DNA of 64,000 nucleotides from Microbacterium oxydans (GTDB lineage: Bacteria; Actinomycetota; Actinomycetes; Actinomycetales; Microbacteriaceae). The DNA is taken from contig NZ_FMIR01000018.1 of the NCBI RefSeq assembly GCF_900095745.1, positions 372,001-436,000 of the forward strand, in the 5' to 3' direction. The position numbers and the translations under genes were made by a program. A model generated the notes under the pieces. That model saw nothing but the letters and a program-made list of their open reading frames with translations. It was not told the origin of the DNA and ran no database searches. Of this stretch, positions 7,926 through 15,171 are shown piece after piece (the stretch's first letter is position 1; each line of letters opens with the position of its first letter).

Positions 7926-8904
7926 GTCGACGCTGCCTCAACAGGAGCAGCACGAACACCGCGGCGCCGACGACCCCGAGGATCAGCGACACCGGGACCT
8001 CGAACGGCATGATGATGGTGCGCCCGATGATGTCGCACACCGTGACGATCGCGATGCCGAGCAAGCACACCCAGGGCAGGTTGCTGCGCAGGTCATCACC
8101 GCGCACCATCGAGACGATGTTCGGCACGATCAGCCCGAGGAAGGGCAGGTTGCCGACGACGACCGTGACCACCCCCGTCGTCACGGCGATGAGCACCGTG
8201 CCGAGCAGGATGATCCGGTTGTAGTTCACCCCGACGTTCGTGGCGACCTCTTCGCCGAGCCCCGCGATGGTCAGGCGGTCGGCGACGAGGAAGACGATCA
8301 CGCCGATGATCGCGACGATCCACAGCATCTCGTACTGGCCGCGCATCACCGAGGTGAAGCTGCCGGCGAACCAGACGCCCAAGATCTGCAGGGAGTTGGT
8401 GGCGAGAGCGAGATAGGTCGACAGGGCGCCGACGACCGCGCCGAGCATGATGCCGACGATCGGGACGATGAGCGAGGACTTGAGGGCGACGCGGCGCAGG
8501 AAGGCGAAGAACACCATCGTGCCGACGAACGCCGCGAGCACCGCTCCCGCCATCCGCAGCGGGAGCGACGGCTGCGGGACGAGGATCATGACCGTCAAGA
8601 GCCCGAGTCCTGCCCACTCAGTGGTTCCGGTGGTGGTGGGTTCGACGAAACGGTTCTGGGTGAGCAGCTGCATCACGAGGCCCGCCATCGCCATCGCCGC
8701 CCCCGAGAGGACGAGGGCGATCGTGCGGGGGACGCGCGTGATCTGGAACATCTCCGCGCCGTCGTCGGCTCCGGCGATGTCGTACACGCCGGTGAAGAGC
8801 GAGATGACGAGGAGCACGACGACGACGAGCACGCCGATGAGCAGCGTGCCGTCGAAGAGCCGCCCGGCGTTCCGGGACGGCTGGGTGATGTCGGTGGAGA
8901 CCAT
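7918..8904 (-). CDS. Ferric-siderophore ABC transporter permease (FecCD family), first subunit
   Basis: A 328-residue FecCD permease with multiple membrane helices. Recognisable features are the N-terminal RVPRTIALVLSGAAMAMAGLVMQ segment (broken here only by family variation), the coupling region LGEEVATNVGVNYNRI (about 216-231) and the conserved GNLPFLGLIVPNIVSMVRG. It forms the transmembrane channel with the second permease and passes ferric siderophore delivered by the lipoprotein encoded at 8953-9945. Start is the ATG at 8904. Confidence 0.9.
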   Translation of the reverse strand: MVSTDITQPSRNAGRLFDGTLLIGVLVVVVLLVISLFTGVYDIAGADDGAEMFQITRVPRTIALVLSGAAMAMAGLVMQLLTQNRFVEPTTTGTTEWAGLGLLTVMILVPQPSLPLRMAGAVLAAFVGTMVFFAFLRRVALKSSLIVPIVGIMLGAVVGALSTYLALATNSLQILGVWFAGSFTSVMRGQYEMLWIVAIIGVIVFLVADRLTIAGLGEEVATNVGVNYNRIILLGTVLIAVTTGVVTVVVGNLPFLGLIVPNIVSMVRGDDLRSNLPWVCLLGIAIVTVCDIIGRTIIMPFEVPVSLILGVVGAAVFVLLLLRQRRRG

Positions 8905-8952
8905 GATGACGGTGCGGCGGCACCCGGGTCATCCGGATGCCGCCGCGTTACC

Positions 8953-9945
8953 TCAGTTCTTCGCGGCCTCGAGTGCGTCGGCGAAGTCCTCGAGGAACGT
9001 CGTGTAGGTCTGGATGCCCTCGTTCAGGTAGGTGTCGGTGGGCATGTAGACGATCTGCTCGTCCTTGACCGCCGTGACGCCGGAGAGGGCCTCGGAGCTC
9101 TCCAGGATCTCGGCCGCCTGGACGTAGTCGGGGGTCTCCGCAGCGAACACGGCGTCGCGGTCGAGCACGAGGATCCAGTCGGGGTTCGAGGCTGCGATCG
9201 CCTCGACCGAGATGTCGTCGCCCTGGTGGTCGTCGGTCGCGTCCTCGACCTCGAGAGCGGGAGTCAGGCCGAGGATGTCGTAGATCGGGCCGAGCGAGCG
9301 GCCGACGGTCGGGGCGAGGTACCCGATCTCGCCGCCGGAGGTGTTCACGGCCATGACGGTGTCGCCGTCGTCGTAGGCGGCCTGGGCTCGCTCGACGGCC
9401 GCGTCGAAATCGTCCACCAGCTTCTTCGCCTCGTCCTGCTTGCCGAAGATCTCGCCGAGCACGGTGACCTGGCGCTTGAGCTCCGCGTCGAAGGGCTCGC
9501 CCTCGCGGGGCTCGAGATCGATGATCGTCGCGTCGGGGACGAGGTCGGCGATGGCCGCGTTGTGCTGGGTGAAGCGCTGGCCGCTGATGACGAGGTCGGG
9601 TTCGACCGCGACGACGGCCTCGAGGTCGGGCTCGCTGTGCAGACCGATGTCGACGATGCCGTCGTCCTTCACGTACGACACGGTCTCCGGCATGAGCGCG
9701 ACGGCGCCGGCCGAGAGCTCGACTCCCCAGTCCGAGAGCGTCTGGAAGGTGCGGTTGTCGAGGGCGACGATGGAGGCCGGAGGGGTCGCGATCTCGTGCG
9801 TGCCGGTGTTGTCCTCGATCGTGACGGATGCCGCCGCGGGTTCGTCCTTCGCAGGTTCAGCCGTGCTGCCGGAAGCGCAGCCGGCGAGGGCGAGGAGGCC
9901 GACGAGCGCGGCGCTCGTGGCGGTGAGGGTTCTGGGCACGGACAT
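8953..9945 (-). CDS. Ferric-siderophore-binding lipoprotein (FhuD/FepB-like)
   Basis: Solute-binding lipoprotein of the iron importer, 330 residues. A signal peptide ends in the lipobox LALAGC (Cys 23), followed by a Ser/Ala/Glu-rich linker and a class III binding fold: IATPPASIVALDNRTFQTLSDWG, AVVAVEPDLVISGQR and the helical backbone DAELKRQVTVLGEIFGKQ. The ATG at 9945 is preferred over an upstream in-frame ATG (9981) because AGGAG lies 8 bases before it and the lipobox then sits at the normal depth. First gene of the leftward operon; divergent from the siderophore-interacting protein. Confidence 0.9.
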   Translation of the reverse strand: MSVPRTLTATSAALVGLLALAGCASGSTAEPAKDEPAAASVTIEDNTGTHEIATPPASIVALDNRTFQTLSDWGVELSAGAVALMPETVSYVKDDGIVDIGLHSEPDLEAVVAVEPDLVISGQRFTQHNAAIADLVPDATIIDLEPREGEPFDAELKRQVTVLGEIFGKQDEAKKLVDDFDAAVERAQAAYDDGDTVMAVNTSGGEIGYLAPTVGRSLGPIYDILGLTPALEVEDATDDHQGDDISVEAIAASNPDWILVLDRDAVFAAETPDYVQAAEILESSEALSGVTAVKDEQIVYMPTDTYLNEGIQTYTTFLEDFADALEAAKN

Positions 9946-10000
9946 GGAGAGACTCCTGTTCTGCGGGATCTGTGCGCACACGAGGGCGCCGGGTCGTCGA

Positions 10001-10045
10001 GGTTAGGGTGCCCTTCCCTCGACTTATTTAGGTTAGCCTTACTTC
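10001..10045. promoter_or_regulatory. DtxR/IdeR-type iron box region in the divergent iron promoter
   Basis: TTTAGGTTAGCCTTACTTC at 10027-10045 closely resembles the DtxR/IdeR consensus, two TTAGGTTAG-like halves around a C/G centre. A second, weaker copy, AGGTTAGGGTGCCCTTCCC, is at about 10000-10018. Both lie between the lipoprotein start (9945) and the reductase start (10046), with the better box abutting the reductase ATG. Iron-loaded repressor would silence both sides. Confidence 0.72.
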
Positions 10046-10813
10046 ATGAGCGATACGAAATCCGGCTTCTCGATCGAGCGTCGCGGCCTTGAGCTGCGCT
10101 TCCGCACCGTGACTCTGAGCGCCCGCGAATGGCTGGCTCCGGACTTCGTGCGGGTGCGGCTGACCGGCTCCGACCTCGCCGGCTTCGAGTCGCTGGGCTC
10201 GGACGACCACATGCGGCTGTTCTTCCCGGCGGGGCCGGTCGGCTCCGTCGAGGAGCTGCGTGCTTCTCCGAGCCGTGAATACACGCCACTGGACTGGGGC
10301 GACGACTGGCTCGACGTCGAGTTCGCCGTGCACGGCGATCAGGGCGTCGCGGCACCGTGGGCGGCGACGGCTCCGCTCGGTTCGTCCATCGGCGTCGGTG
10401 GCCCCCGCGGGTCGGCCGTGCTGGTCGGCGAGCCCGGTGGATGGCTGCTCGTCGGCGACGAGACGGCGATCCCCGCGATCCGCCGCTTCGCCGCGCTGAT
10501 CCCCGAGGGAACCCCGGCACGCATCGTGGTGGAGACCGTCAATCAGGGCCGCGAGTTCGACATCGAAGCGCCGGTCGAGGTCGAGTGGCTGCACCGCGGC
10601 GATGCTCCTTCCGGCTCCGCGCTCATCGCCTTCCTCGAGCGCCTGACCGCCGAAGACGCCGTGGGCTCCGACCCGTTCGTCTTCATCGCCGCTGAGCAGT
10701 CGATCGTCAAGCCAGGCCGTGCGCTGCTCGGCCGCTGGGGCGTCGACACCGCGAACGCCGTCGTGAAGGGCTACTGGAAGCGCGGCGAAGCCGAGTACCA
10801 CGCGCCGCACTGA
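10046..10813 (+). CDS. Siderophore-interacting protein (FAD/NAD(P)H-dependent ferric-siderophore reductase)
   Basis: Cytoplasmic flavoprotein that releases iron by reducing the imported ferric siderophore, 255 residues. An N-terminal FAD-binding barrel holds REYTPLDW (about 77-84, the flavin-binding R-x-Y-T/S pattern) and GPRGSAVL. The C-terminal NAD(P)H domain starts at WLLVGDETAIPAI (about 133-145), and the protein ends with the family's YWKRGEAEYH tail. It is transcribed divergently from the uptake operon, and the iron box overlaps its promoter. Confidence 0.9.
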   Translation: MSDTKSGFSIERRGLELRFRTVTLSAREWLAPDFVRVRLTGSDLAGFESLGSDDHMRLFFPAGPVGSVEELRASPSREYTPLDWGDDWLDVEFAVHGDQGVAAPWAATAPLGSSIGVGGPRGSAVLVGEPGGWLLVGDETAIPAIRRFAALIPEGTPARIVVETVNQGREFDIEAPVEVEWLHRGDAPSGSALIAFLERLTAEDAVGSDPFVFIAAEQSIVKPGRALLGRWGVDTANAVVKGYWKRGEAEYHAPH

Positions 10814-10904
10814 TCCTGTTCTCCGGCTCCGCCGCCGTCTCTGTCGGTGCAGGTGGGTACGGTGGTGTCACCGTGGTTCTCATTGTCTCGAGGGTGGAGT
10901 GCTC

Positions 10905-11291
10905 ATGAAAGGTGACCGCCTGCAGCAGTGTGCGCGCGACCGCGCCGAGGAACTGCCGGGGGCTCGACTCGAGCATCCTTTCGGCCCCGAATGGGACGTG
11001 TTCAAAGTGCGCGACAAGGTGTTCATGCTGCTCACTTCGGCCACCGGCGAGGCGATGGTGACCCTCAAGTCGGCACCCGAAGACGGCGACGCGCTTCGCC
11101 GGCAGTTCGATGACATCATCCCCGGCTATCACATGAACAAGAAGCACTGGATCTCGCTCCGCCCCGGCGGCGAGCTGCCGCAGGACCTCGTCCGGGAGCT
11201 GGTGACCGAGTCGTACCTTCTCGTCGTGGAGAACCTCCCTCGTCGCCAACGGCCCGTCGACCCCGCCACATTCGGGAAGATCGCCCCCTGA
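10905..11291 (+). CDS. MmcQ/YjbR family DNA-binding-like protein
   Basis: A 128-residue protein of the MmcQ/YjbR (CyaY-like fold) family. Landmarks are ELPGARLEHPFGPEWDVFKVRDKVFML (given here only as a region, about 15-41), LKSAPEDGDALRRQF and the family signature GYHMNKKHWISL (about 72-83). The ATG at 10905 has GGAG 5 bases upstream; an in-frame GTG at 10899 overlaps that site and is less likely. The biochemical role of the family is not settled. It stands between the siderophore reductase and a VOC protein on the same strand. Confidence 0.82.
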   Translation: MKGDRLQQCARDRAEELPGARLEHPFGPEWDVFKVRDKVFMLLTSATGEAMVTLKSAPEDGDALRRQFDDIIPGYHMNKKHWISLRPGGELPQDLVRELVTESYLLVVENLPRRQRPVDPATFGKIAP

Positions 11292-11323
11292 CGGGATAGA
11301 GCGTTCCTGGAAGACTGGGCCGC

Positions 11324-11728
11324 ATGGCACTTCTGGATCACCTGGGCATCACCGTCGACGACCTCGAGCGCGGCCGCGCGCAGTTCCATCCGGTCCTCAC
11401 GGCTCTGGGCTATCAGAGCGGCGGCGAAGACGACCACTCGGTCTCGTGGAACAACGGCGACGAGACCGAGATCATCCTGTACACCTGGGACGAGGACTCC
11501 TCCCCCCACCGGCACGGCAAGATCGGCTGGCAGCACATCGCCTTCGCCGTTCCGACGCGCGACGAGGTCGAACGCCTGCACACGATCGCGTTGGATGCGG
11601 GCTGGACCGCCGTGCGCGACCCCAAGGAGTATCCCCGTTACTCCGAGCGCTACTACGCCTCTTTCGTCGAAGACGCCGACGGCATCCGCATCGAGTTCAT
11701 GTACAACCCGCCGCGCGAGACGGCTTGA
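11324..11728 (+). CDS. VOC-family (glyoxalase/dioxygenase fold) protein
   Basis: A 134-residue single-domain vicinal-oxygen-chelate protein. It begins with LDHLGITVDDLERG, a beta-alpha-beta module with a potential metal-ligand His at residue 6. A second module follows (GWQHIAFAVPTRDEVERLH) and it ends DADGIRIEFMY, where the Glu is a usual metal ligand. The substrate is not predictable. It begins 33 bases after the YjbR-like gene and may be cotranscribed. Confidence 0.82.
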   Translation: MALLDHLGITVDDLERGRAQFHPVLTALGYQSGGEDDHSVSWNNGDETEIILYTWDEDSSPHRHGKIGWQHIAFAVPTRDEVERLHTIALDAGWTAVRDPKEYPRYSERYYASFVEDADGIRIEFMYNPPRETA

Positions 11729-11755
11729 CTCCCGGGCGTGTCGCGCCCTAGTGTG
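11726..11755 (+). promoter_or_regulatory. Putative promoter before the small ORF and rtcB
   Basis: TTGACT (11726-11731), an 18-base spacer and TAGTGT (11750-11755), overlapping the end of the VOC gene. Transcription would begin near 11762, about 40 bases before the small ORF at 11803. Confidence 0.45.
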
Positions 11756-11802
11756 GCAAAGCTGTGCCGATCGGCCCAGCACGCCAGCCGAGGAGTCGAC
11801 GG

Positions 11803-11901
11803 ATGACCGCCCAGCGGAACCTTCCCATCGGAGCGGTGTTGCAGCTTCAGTCGAAGCGCAATGACCGCTACGAGTCGTACCCTCCGGCGCGCGCCGTGTG
11901 A
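11803..11901 (+). CDS. Small ORF (32 aa) upstream of rtcB
   Basis: ATG to TGA encoding 32 residues, beginning MTAQRNLPIGAVLQLQSKRN and ending with a Tyr/Pro/Arg-rich tail. GAGGAG lies 8 bases before the ATG, a promoter-like sequence lies further upstream, and an intrinsic terminator follows 17 bases after the stop. It is unrelated to any family recognised here. It could be a small protein gene in its own right or a leader ORF controlling read-through into rtcB; the sequence does not decide between these. Confidence 0.5.
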   Translation: MTAQRNLPIGAVLQLQSKRNDRYESYPPARAV

Positions 11902-11918
11902 CAGCATCCGCTCTCGCA

Positions 11919-11950
11919 ACGCCCCGCACCGTCAGGTCCGGGGCGTTTTT
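11919..11950 (+). terminator. Intrinsic terminator between the small ORF and rtcB
   Basis: ACGCCCCG and CGGGGCGT form a perfect 8-bp GC-rich stem (11919-11926, 11939-11946) with a 12-base loop, followed directly by a run of T. It lies 53 bases before the rtcB start. No convincing new promoter is seen between it and rtcB, so attenuation is possible. Confidence 0.75.
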
Positions 11951-12003
11951 CCTTTGGAGAGCACCCTGACCTGTGGCTGACCACCACCACAAGGAAAGGA
12001 ATC

Positions 12004-13173
12004 ATGGAGAGGCTCTCCGCACGGCTGCTGTCGTGGGCGTCGCTGATCGACGAGAAGACACTCGCTCAGGCGCACACCACGGCCCGCATGCCGTTCATCC
12101 ACCCGCACCTGGCGCTGATGCCGGATGCGCACCTCGGCAAGGGGGCGACGGTCGGCTCGGTCATCCCGACGCTCGGCGCGATCATCCCCGCGGCCGTCGG
12201 TGTCGACATCGGCTGCGGCATGATCGCCGTCCGCACCCAGTTCACGAGGAACGACCTCGAAGGTCGCGACCTCGCCGAGCTCCGGGAGCAGATCGAACGC
12301 GCCATCCCGCTGTCGGCCGGCCGATACAACCGCAAGGTCGTCGCGACCGCCGAGCCGCGCATCGCCGAGCTCGAGCAGCTCGCCGAGAAGAACGGCTTCG
12401 ACCCCGCGAGCTACGCCGGCAACTGGCGGCTGCAGCTGGGCACGCTCGGTTCGGGCAACCACTTCATCGAGGTGTCGGTCGACGAGCTCGACCGGGTGTG
12501 GCTGTTCCTGCACTCGGGGTCTCGAGGCGTCGGCAACAAGATCGCCATGAAGCACATCTCGGTCGCGCAGCGGCTGTGCAAGCAGTGGTGGATCGACCTC
12601 CCCGACCCCGATCTGGCGTACCTGGTCGAGGGCACCGAGGAGTTCACCCGGTACATCCGGGAGCTGCGGTGGGCACAGCACTTCGCCCTGCTGAACCGGG
12701 AGGAGATGATGGACCGGGTCATCCGGCAGGTGTCCGAGTTCCTCGGCACCGCGGTCGATGAGCAGGAGCGCATCAACTGCCACCACAACTTCACCGAGTC
12801 GGAGAAGCACTACGGCAAGCAGGTGTGGGTGTCACGGAAGGGCGCGATCCAGGCGGACGCCGGTCGGCCGGGGCTCATCCCCGGATCGATGGGCACCGCC
12901 TCCTACGTGGTCGAGGGACTCGGCGACCCGCAGTCGCTGAACTCCTCGCCGCACGGGGCGGGTCGGGAGTACTCCCGGTCGGCCGCGAGGCGGGCGTTCA
13001 CCCACGACCAGCTGCGGGAGGCGATGACGGGCATCGAGTTCCGTGACACGGACGCCTTCGTCGACGAGATCCCGCAGGCGTACAAGCCGATCGACCGGGT
13101 GATGGCGGATGCCGCGAGCCTCGTATCGATCCGGCACACGCTGCGGCAGCTCGTCAACGTGAAGGGCGATTGA
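12004..13173 (+). CDS. rtcB: RNA-splicing ligase RtcB
   Basis: GTP- and Mn-dependent RNA ligase joining 2',3'-cyclic phosphate or 3'-phosphate ends to 5'-OH ends; used in RNA repair. The 389-residue product has GVDIGCGM (about 66-73; metal ligands Asp and Cys), GSGNHFIEV (149-157), the ligand His near 170 (LFLHSGSRG) and SSPHGAGR (314-321), whose His is the guanylylated residue. A strong ribosome site, AAGGAAAGGAATC, precedes the ATG. No rtcA, archease or RtcR-type sigma-54 activator is beside it; instead a small ORF and terminator lie upstream. Confidence 0.95.
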   Translation: MERLSARLLSWASLIDEKTLAQAHTTARMPFIHPHLALMPDAHLGKGATVGSVIPTLGAIIPAAVGVDIGCGMIAVRTQFTRNDLEGRDLAELREQIERAIPLSAGRYNRKVVATAEPRIAELEQLAEKNGFDPASYAGNWRLQLGTLGSGNHFIEVSVDELDRVWLFLHSGSRGVGNKIAMKHISVAQRLCKQWWIDLPDPDLAYLVEGTEEFTRYIRELRWAQHFALLNREEMMDRVIRQVSEFLGTAVDEQERINCHHNFTESEKHYGKQVWVSRKGAIQADAGRPGLIPGSMGTASYVVEGLGDPQSLNSSPHGAGREYSRSAARRAFTHDQLREAMTGIEFRDTDAFVDEIPQAYKPIDRVMADAASLVSIRHTLRQLVNVKGD

Positions 13174-13179
13174 GACAAG

Positions 13180-13212
13180 GAGCCGGGCGGCGGAGATCGC
13201 GCCGCCCGGCTC
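13180..13212 (+). terminator. 13-bp perfect hairpin after rtcB
   Basis: GAGCCGGGCGGCG (13180-13192) is exactly complementary to CGCCGCCCGGCTC (13200-13212) around a 7-base loop, 6 bases after the rtcB stop. There is no T-run, but the stem is very stable and well placed to end the rtcB transcript. Confidence 0.6.
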
Positions 13213-13369
13213 CGGCGGCATCCTCGTCGCCCTCGTCAGAGCGGCACGACTACTCCTCCCCCGACACGCTCGAAAACGTCCTGTCCCCACCTCCCGGGTC
13301 ACCGATATCTTCGCTGCCCGTGGCCTGGCAAGCTTGCGGAATCGATGCGACGATGACGGGGTGGAATTC

Positions 13370-13636
13370 ATGAATGACGCGCAGATCTGGACCATGATCG
13401 GGGCGTTCAGCGCGCTGATGTTCAGCACTCTCACCGTGGTCTCCACGCTGTTCATCCACGTCGTCCGCAGTGAGATCGGCGGACTCCGCAACGAGATGAA
13501 CGCCCGATTCGATGCGGTGAACACGCGGTTCGACGCCGTGGACACGCGGTTCGATGCCGTGAACACGCGCATCGACGGGCTCGACGGCGACGTGCAGGCC
13601 ATCGTGAAGCGCACGTTCGGCCTCGATCGGGAATGA
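13370..13636 (+). CDS. Small membrane-anchored coiled-coil protein with heptad repeats
   Basis: An 88-residue protein: one hydrophobic helix (about residues 6-31), then a charged region containing FDAVNTR, FDAVDTR and FDAVNTR in direct succession followed by IDGLDGDVQ. Such 7-residue repeats form a rod-like coiled coil. The repeat is also visible at DNA level (about 13507-13572). The ATG at 13370 has GGGGTGG upstream. It probably faces the cytoplasm as an N-anchored rod. No function is assigned, and neighbours give no clue. Confidence 0.7.
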   Translation: MNDAQIWTMIGAFSALMFSTLTVVSTLFIHVVRSEIGGLRNEMNARFDAVNTRFDAVDTRFDAVNTRIDGLDGDVQAIVKRTFGLDRE

Positions 13637-13648
13637 TCAGCGCCGACT

Positions 13649-15109
13649 TCAGACGACCGGGGCGACCTCCGCGTCGACCGACCGGTCGGTGAACGCGGTC
13701 TTCGGCACGAACACGAGGATGACGGCTGCGACGAGCGCGGTGACACCGCAGACGATCCAGACGGTGAAGTACCCCGCGAGCGAACCCGCGGTCCCCTCGG
13801 TCGCACCGGCGGTGGTGGCGACACCGTGCAGCAACGCGATGCCGAAGACGCACGAGGCGATCGCCCCGCCCACGGTCTTCACCGAGTTGGTGAGACCCGT
13901 CGCGACACCGGTCTGCGTCGCGGGCGCGGCCGATGCGGCGGCAGCGGGGAGAGCCGCGACCAGCGCGCCGGAGCCGAGGCCCACGACGACCATGTTCGTG
14001 ATGACCTGACCGTAGGTGTCATGGAACGGCAGGAACAGCAGGAAGCCGAGGCCGACGAGGACCGAGGCACCCATCAGCGTGACCCGTGGTGTCGCCCATC
14101 GTGCGATGGTCGGGAAGAGCAGCGCACCCGCGATCATCGCCACGAGATACACGCCGATGATGAGCGAGGTCGCGAACCCGCTCGTGCCGAGACCGTAGCC
14201 GTAGATCGACGGGTCGGTGCGCGCGAACGTCGACAGTGGAGCCTGTGCACCGAGCACGCTGACGCCGAAGAGGCCCGCGGTGAGGAACACCGGTCCGAGC
14301 GCGGGCGAGCGGAACATGCGCACATCGATGAGGGGGTCGTCGCAGCGCAGCTCCCAGAGCACGAACGGGATCACCAGCAGCACGCCGAAGACGACCACGG
14401 CCCAGGACCACGGATTCACGAGACCGCCCTCGAGGCGGAGCAGACTGAGTCCGCCGGTGAAGCAGACGAGGGCCAGAGAGATCAGCACGAGGCCGACCGT
14501 GTCGAAGATCCCGCCGGTGGGCTCGGGCGACTCCTTGACTCCGAACAGGATCACGAAGAAGCACACGACGATGAGCACGGCCGGAACCAGGAGGACGACC
14601 GTGAGCGGCAGAACGTCGATCAGTGCGCCGCCGACGAGAGCGCCGATGATCGCACCGCCTTCGAGGGCGGCGACCAGGAGACCGGCCGCCTTGGCCGTGA
14701 TCGAGGAGCGTCCTTCCATGCGGCGCGACCGCGACCAGATCAGGGCGATCTCGAGCGGGAGCCAGACGACGTAGAAACCCATGAGCGCCCAGGCCGCGAG
14801 GAACACGCCGAAGGAGTCCGTGAACGGCAGCACCAGGGCCGCCGCCGCGGTGACGGCGGTGGAGATCAGCAGCATCCGCTTATGGCCGACCATGTCGCCG
14901 AGCTTCGCGAAGGCCGGGACGACCAGCGCCGACAGCATGAGCTGCGCACCCTCGAGCCAGTTGACGTCGGCGTCGTGGATGCCGAGGTGGCGGGCGATGT
15001 CGCTGAGCATGGGCGTGTAATAGCCCTGCAGCACACCGCTGGTGAACTCCACGAATGCGAGGAAGCCGACGACGACGGCGAGGGTGCCCAGAGTGCGGGT
15101 GCGCGTCAT
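13649..15109 (-). CDS. MFS transporter, DHA2 type
   Basis: A 486-residue exporter with about 14 hydrophobic segments. It starts MTRTRTLGTLAVVVGFLAFV; the first loop carries KLGDMVGHKRMLL (about 68-80), the MFS signature loop, and later IGVYLVAMIAGALLFPTIARWATPR marks the second half. AGGAGACGC precedes the ATG. The substrate is unknown; drug or metabolite export is inferred from the subfamily. It lies downstream of the M20 peptidase gene on the same strand, separated by two hairpins. No leader ORF like that of the first exporter was found. Confidence 0.87.
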   Translation of the reverse strand: MTRTRTLGTLAVVVGFLAFVEFTSGVLQGYYTPMLSDIARHLGIHDADVNWLEGAQLMLSALVVPAFAKLGDMVGHKRMLLISTAVTAAAALVLPFTDSFGVFLAAWALMGFYVVWLPLEIALIWSRSRRMEGRSSITAKAAGLLVAALEGGAIIGALVGGALIDVLPLTVVLLVPAVLIVVCFFVILFGVKESPEPTGGIFDTVGLVLISLALVCFTGGLSLLRLEGGLVNPWSWAVVVFGVLLVIPFVLWELRCDDPLIDVRMFRSPALGPVFLTAGLFGVSVLGAQAPLSTFARTDPSIYGYGLGTSGFATSLIIGVYLVAMIAGALLFPTIARWATPRVTLMGASVLVGLGFLLFLPFHDTYGQVITNMVVVGLGSGALVAALPAAAASAAPATQTGVATGLTNSVKTVGGAIASCVFGIALLHGVATTAGATEGTAGSLAGYFTVWIVCGVTALVAAVILVFVPKTAFTDRSVDAEVAPVV

Positions 15110-15135
15110 CGCGTCTCCTGCTTCTTGTTCGGGTA

Positions 15136-15171
15136 CTCCCGCTCGAGGCGGGAGGAGGGTGAGATCACCCT
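15136..15171 (-). terminator. Two adjacent hairpins after the M20 peptidase gene
   Basis: CTCCCGC/GCGGGAG (15136-15154, 7-bp stem) and the palindrome AGGGTGA-GA-TCACCCT (15156-15171), which overlaps the peptidase stop codon. They lie between the peptidase and the exporter start at 15109. They may end the peptidase transcript, or the palindrome may be an operator for the exporter. Confidence 0.45.

Noticed and set aside
7861..10092. A 743-residue antisense frame opposite the siderophore permease and lipoprotein genes.
   Set aside because: It spans three genes, crosses the divergent iron promoter, and has no recognisable domain.
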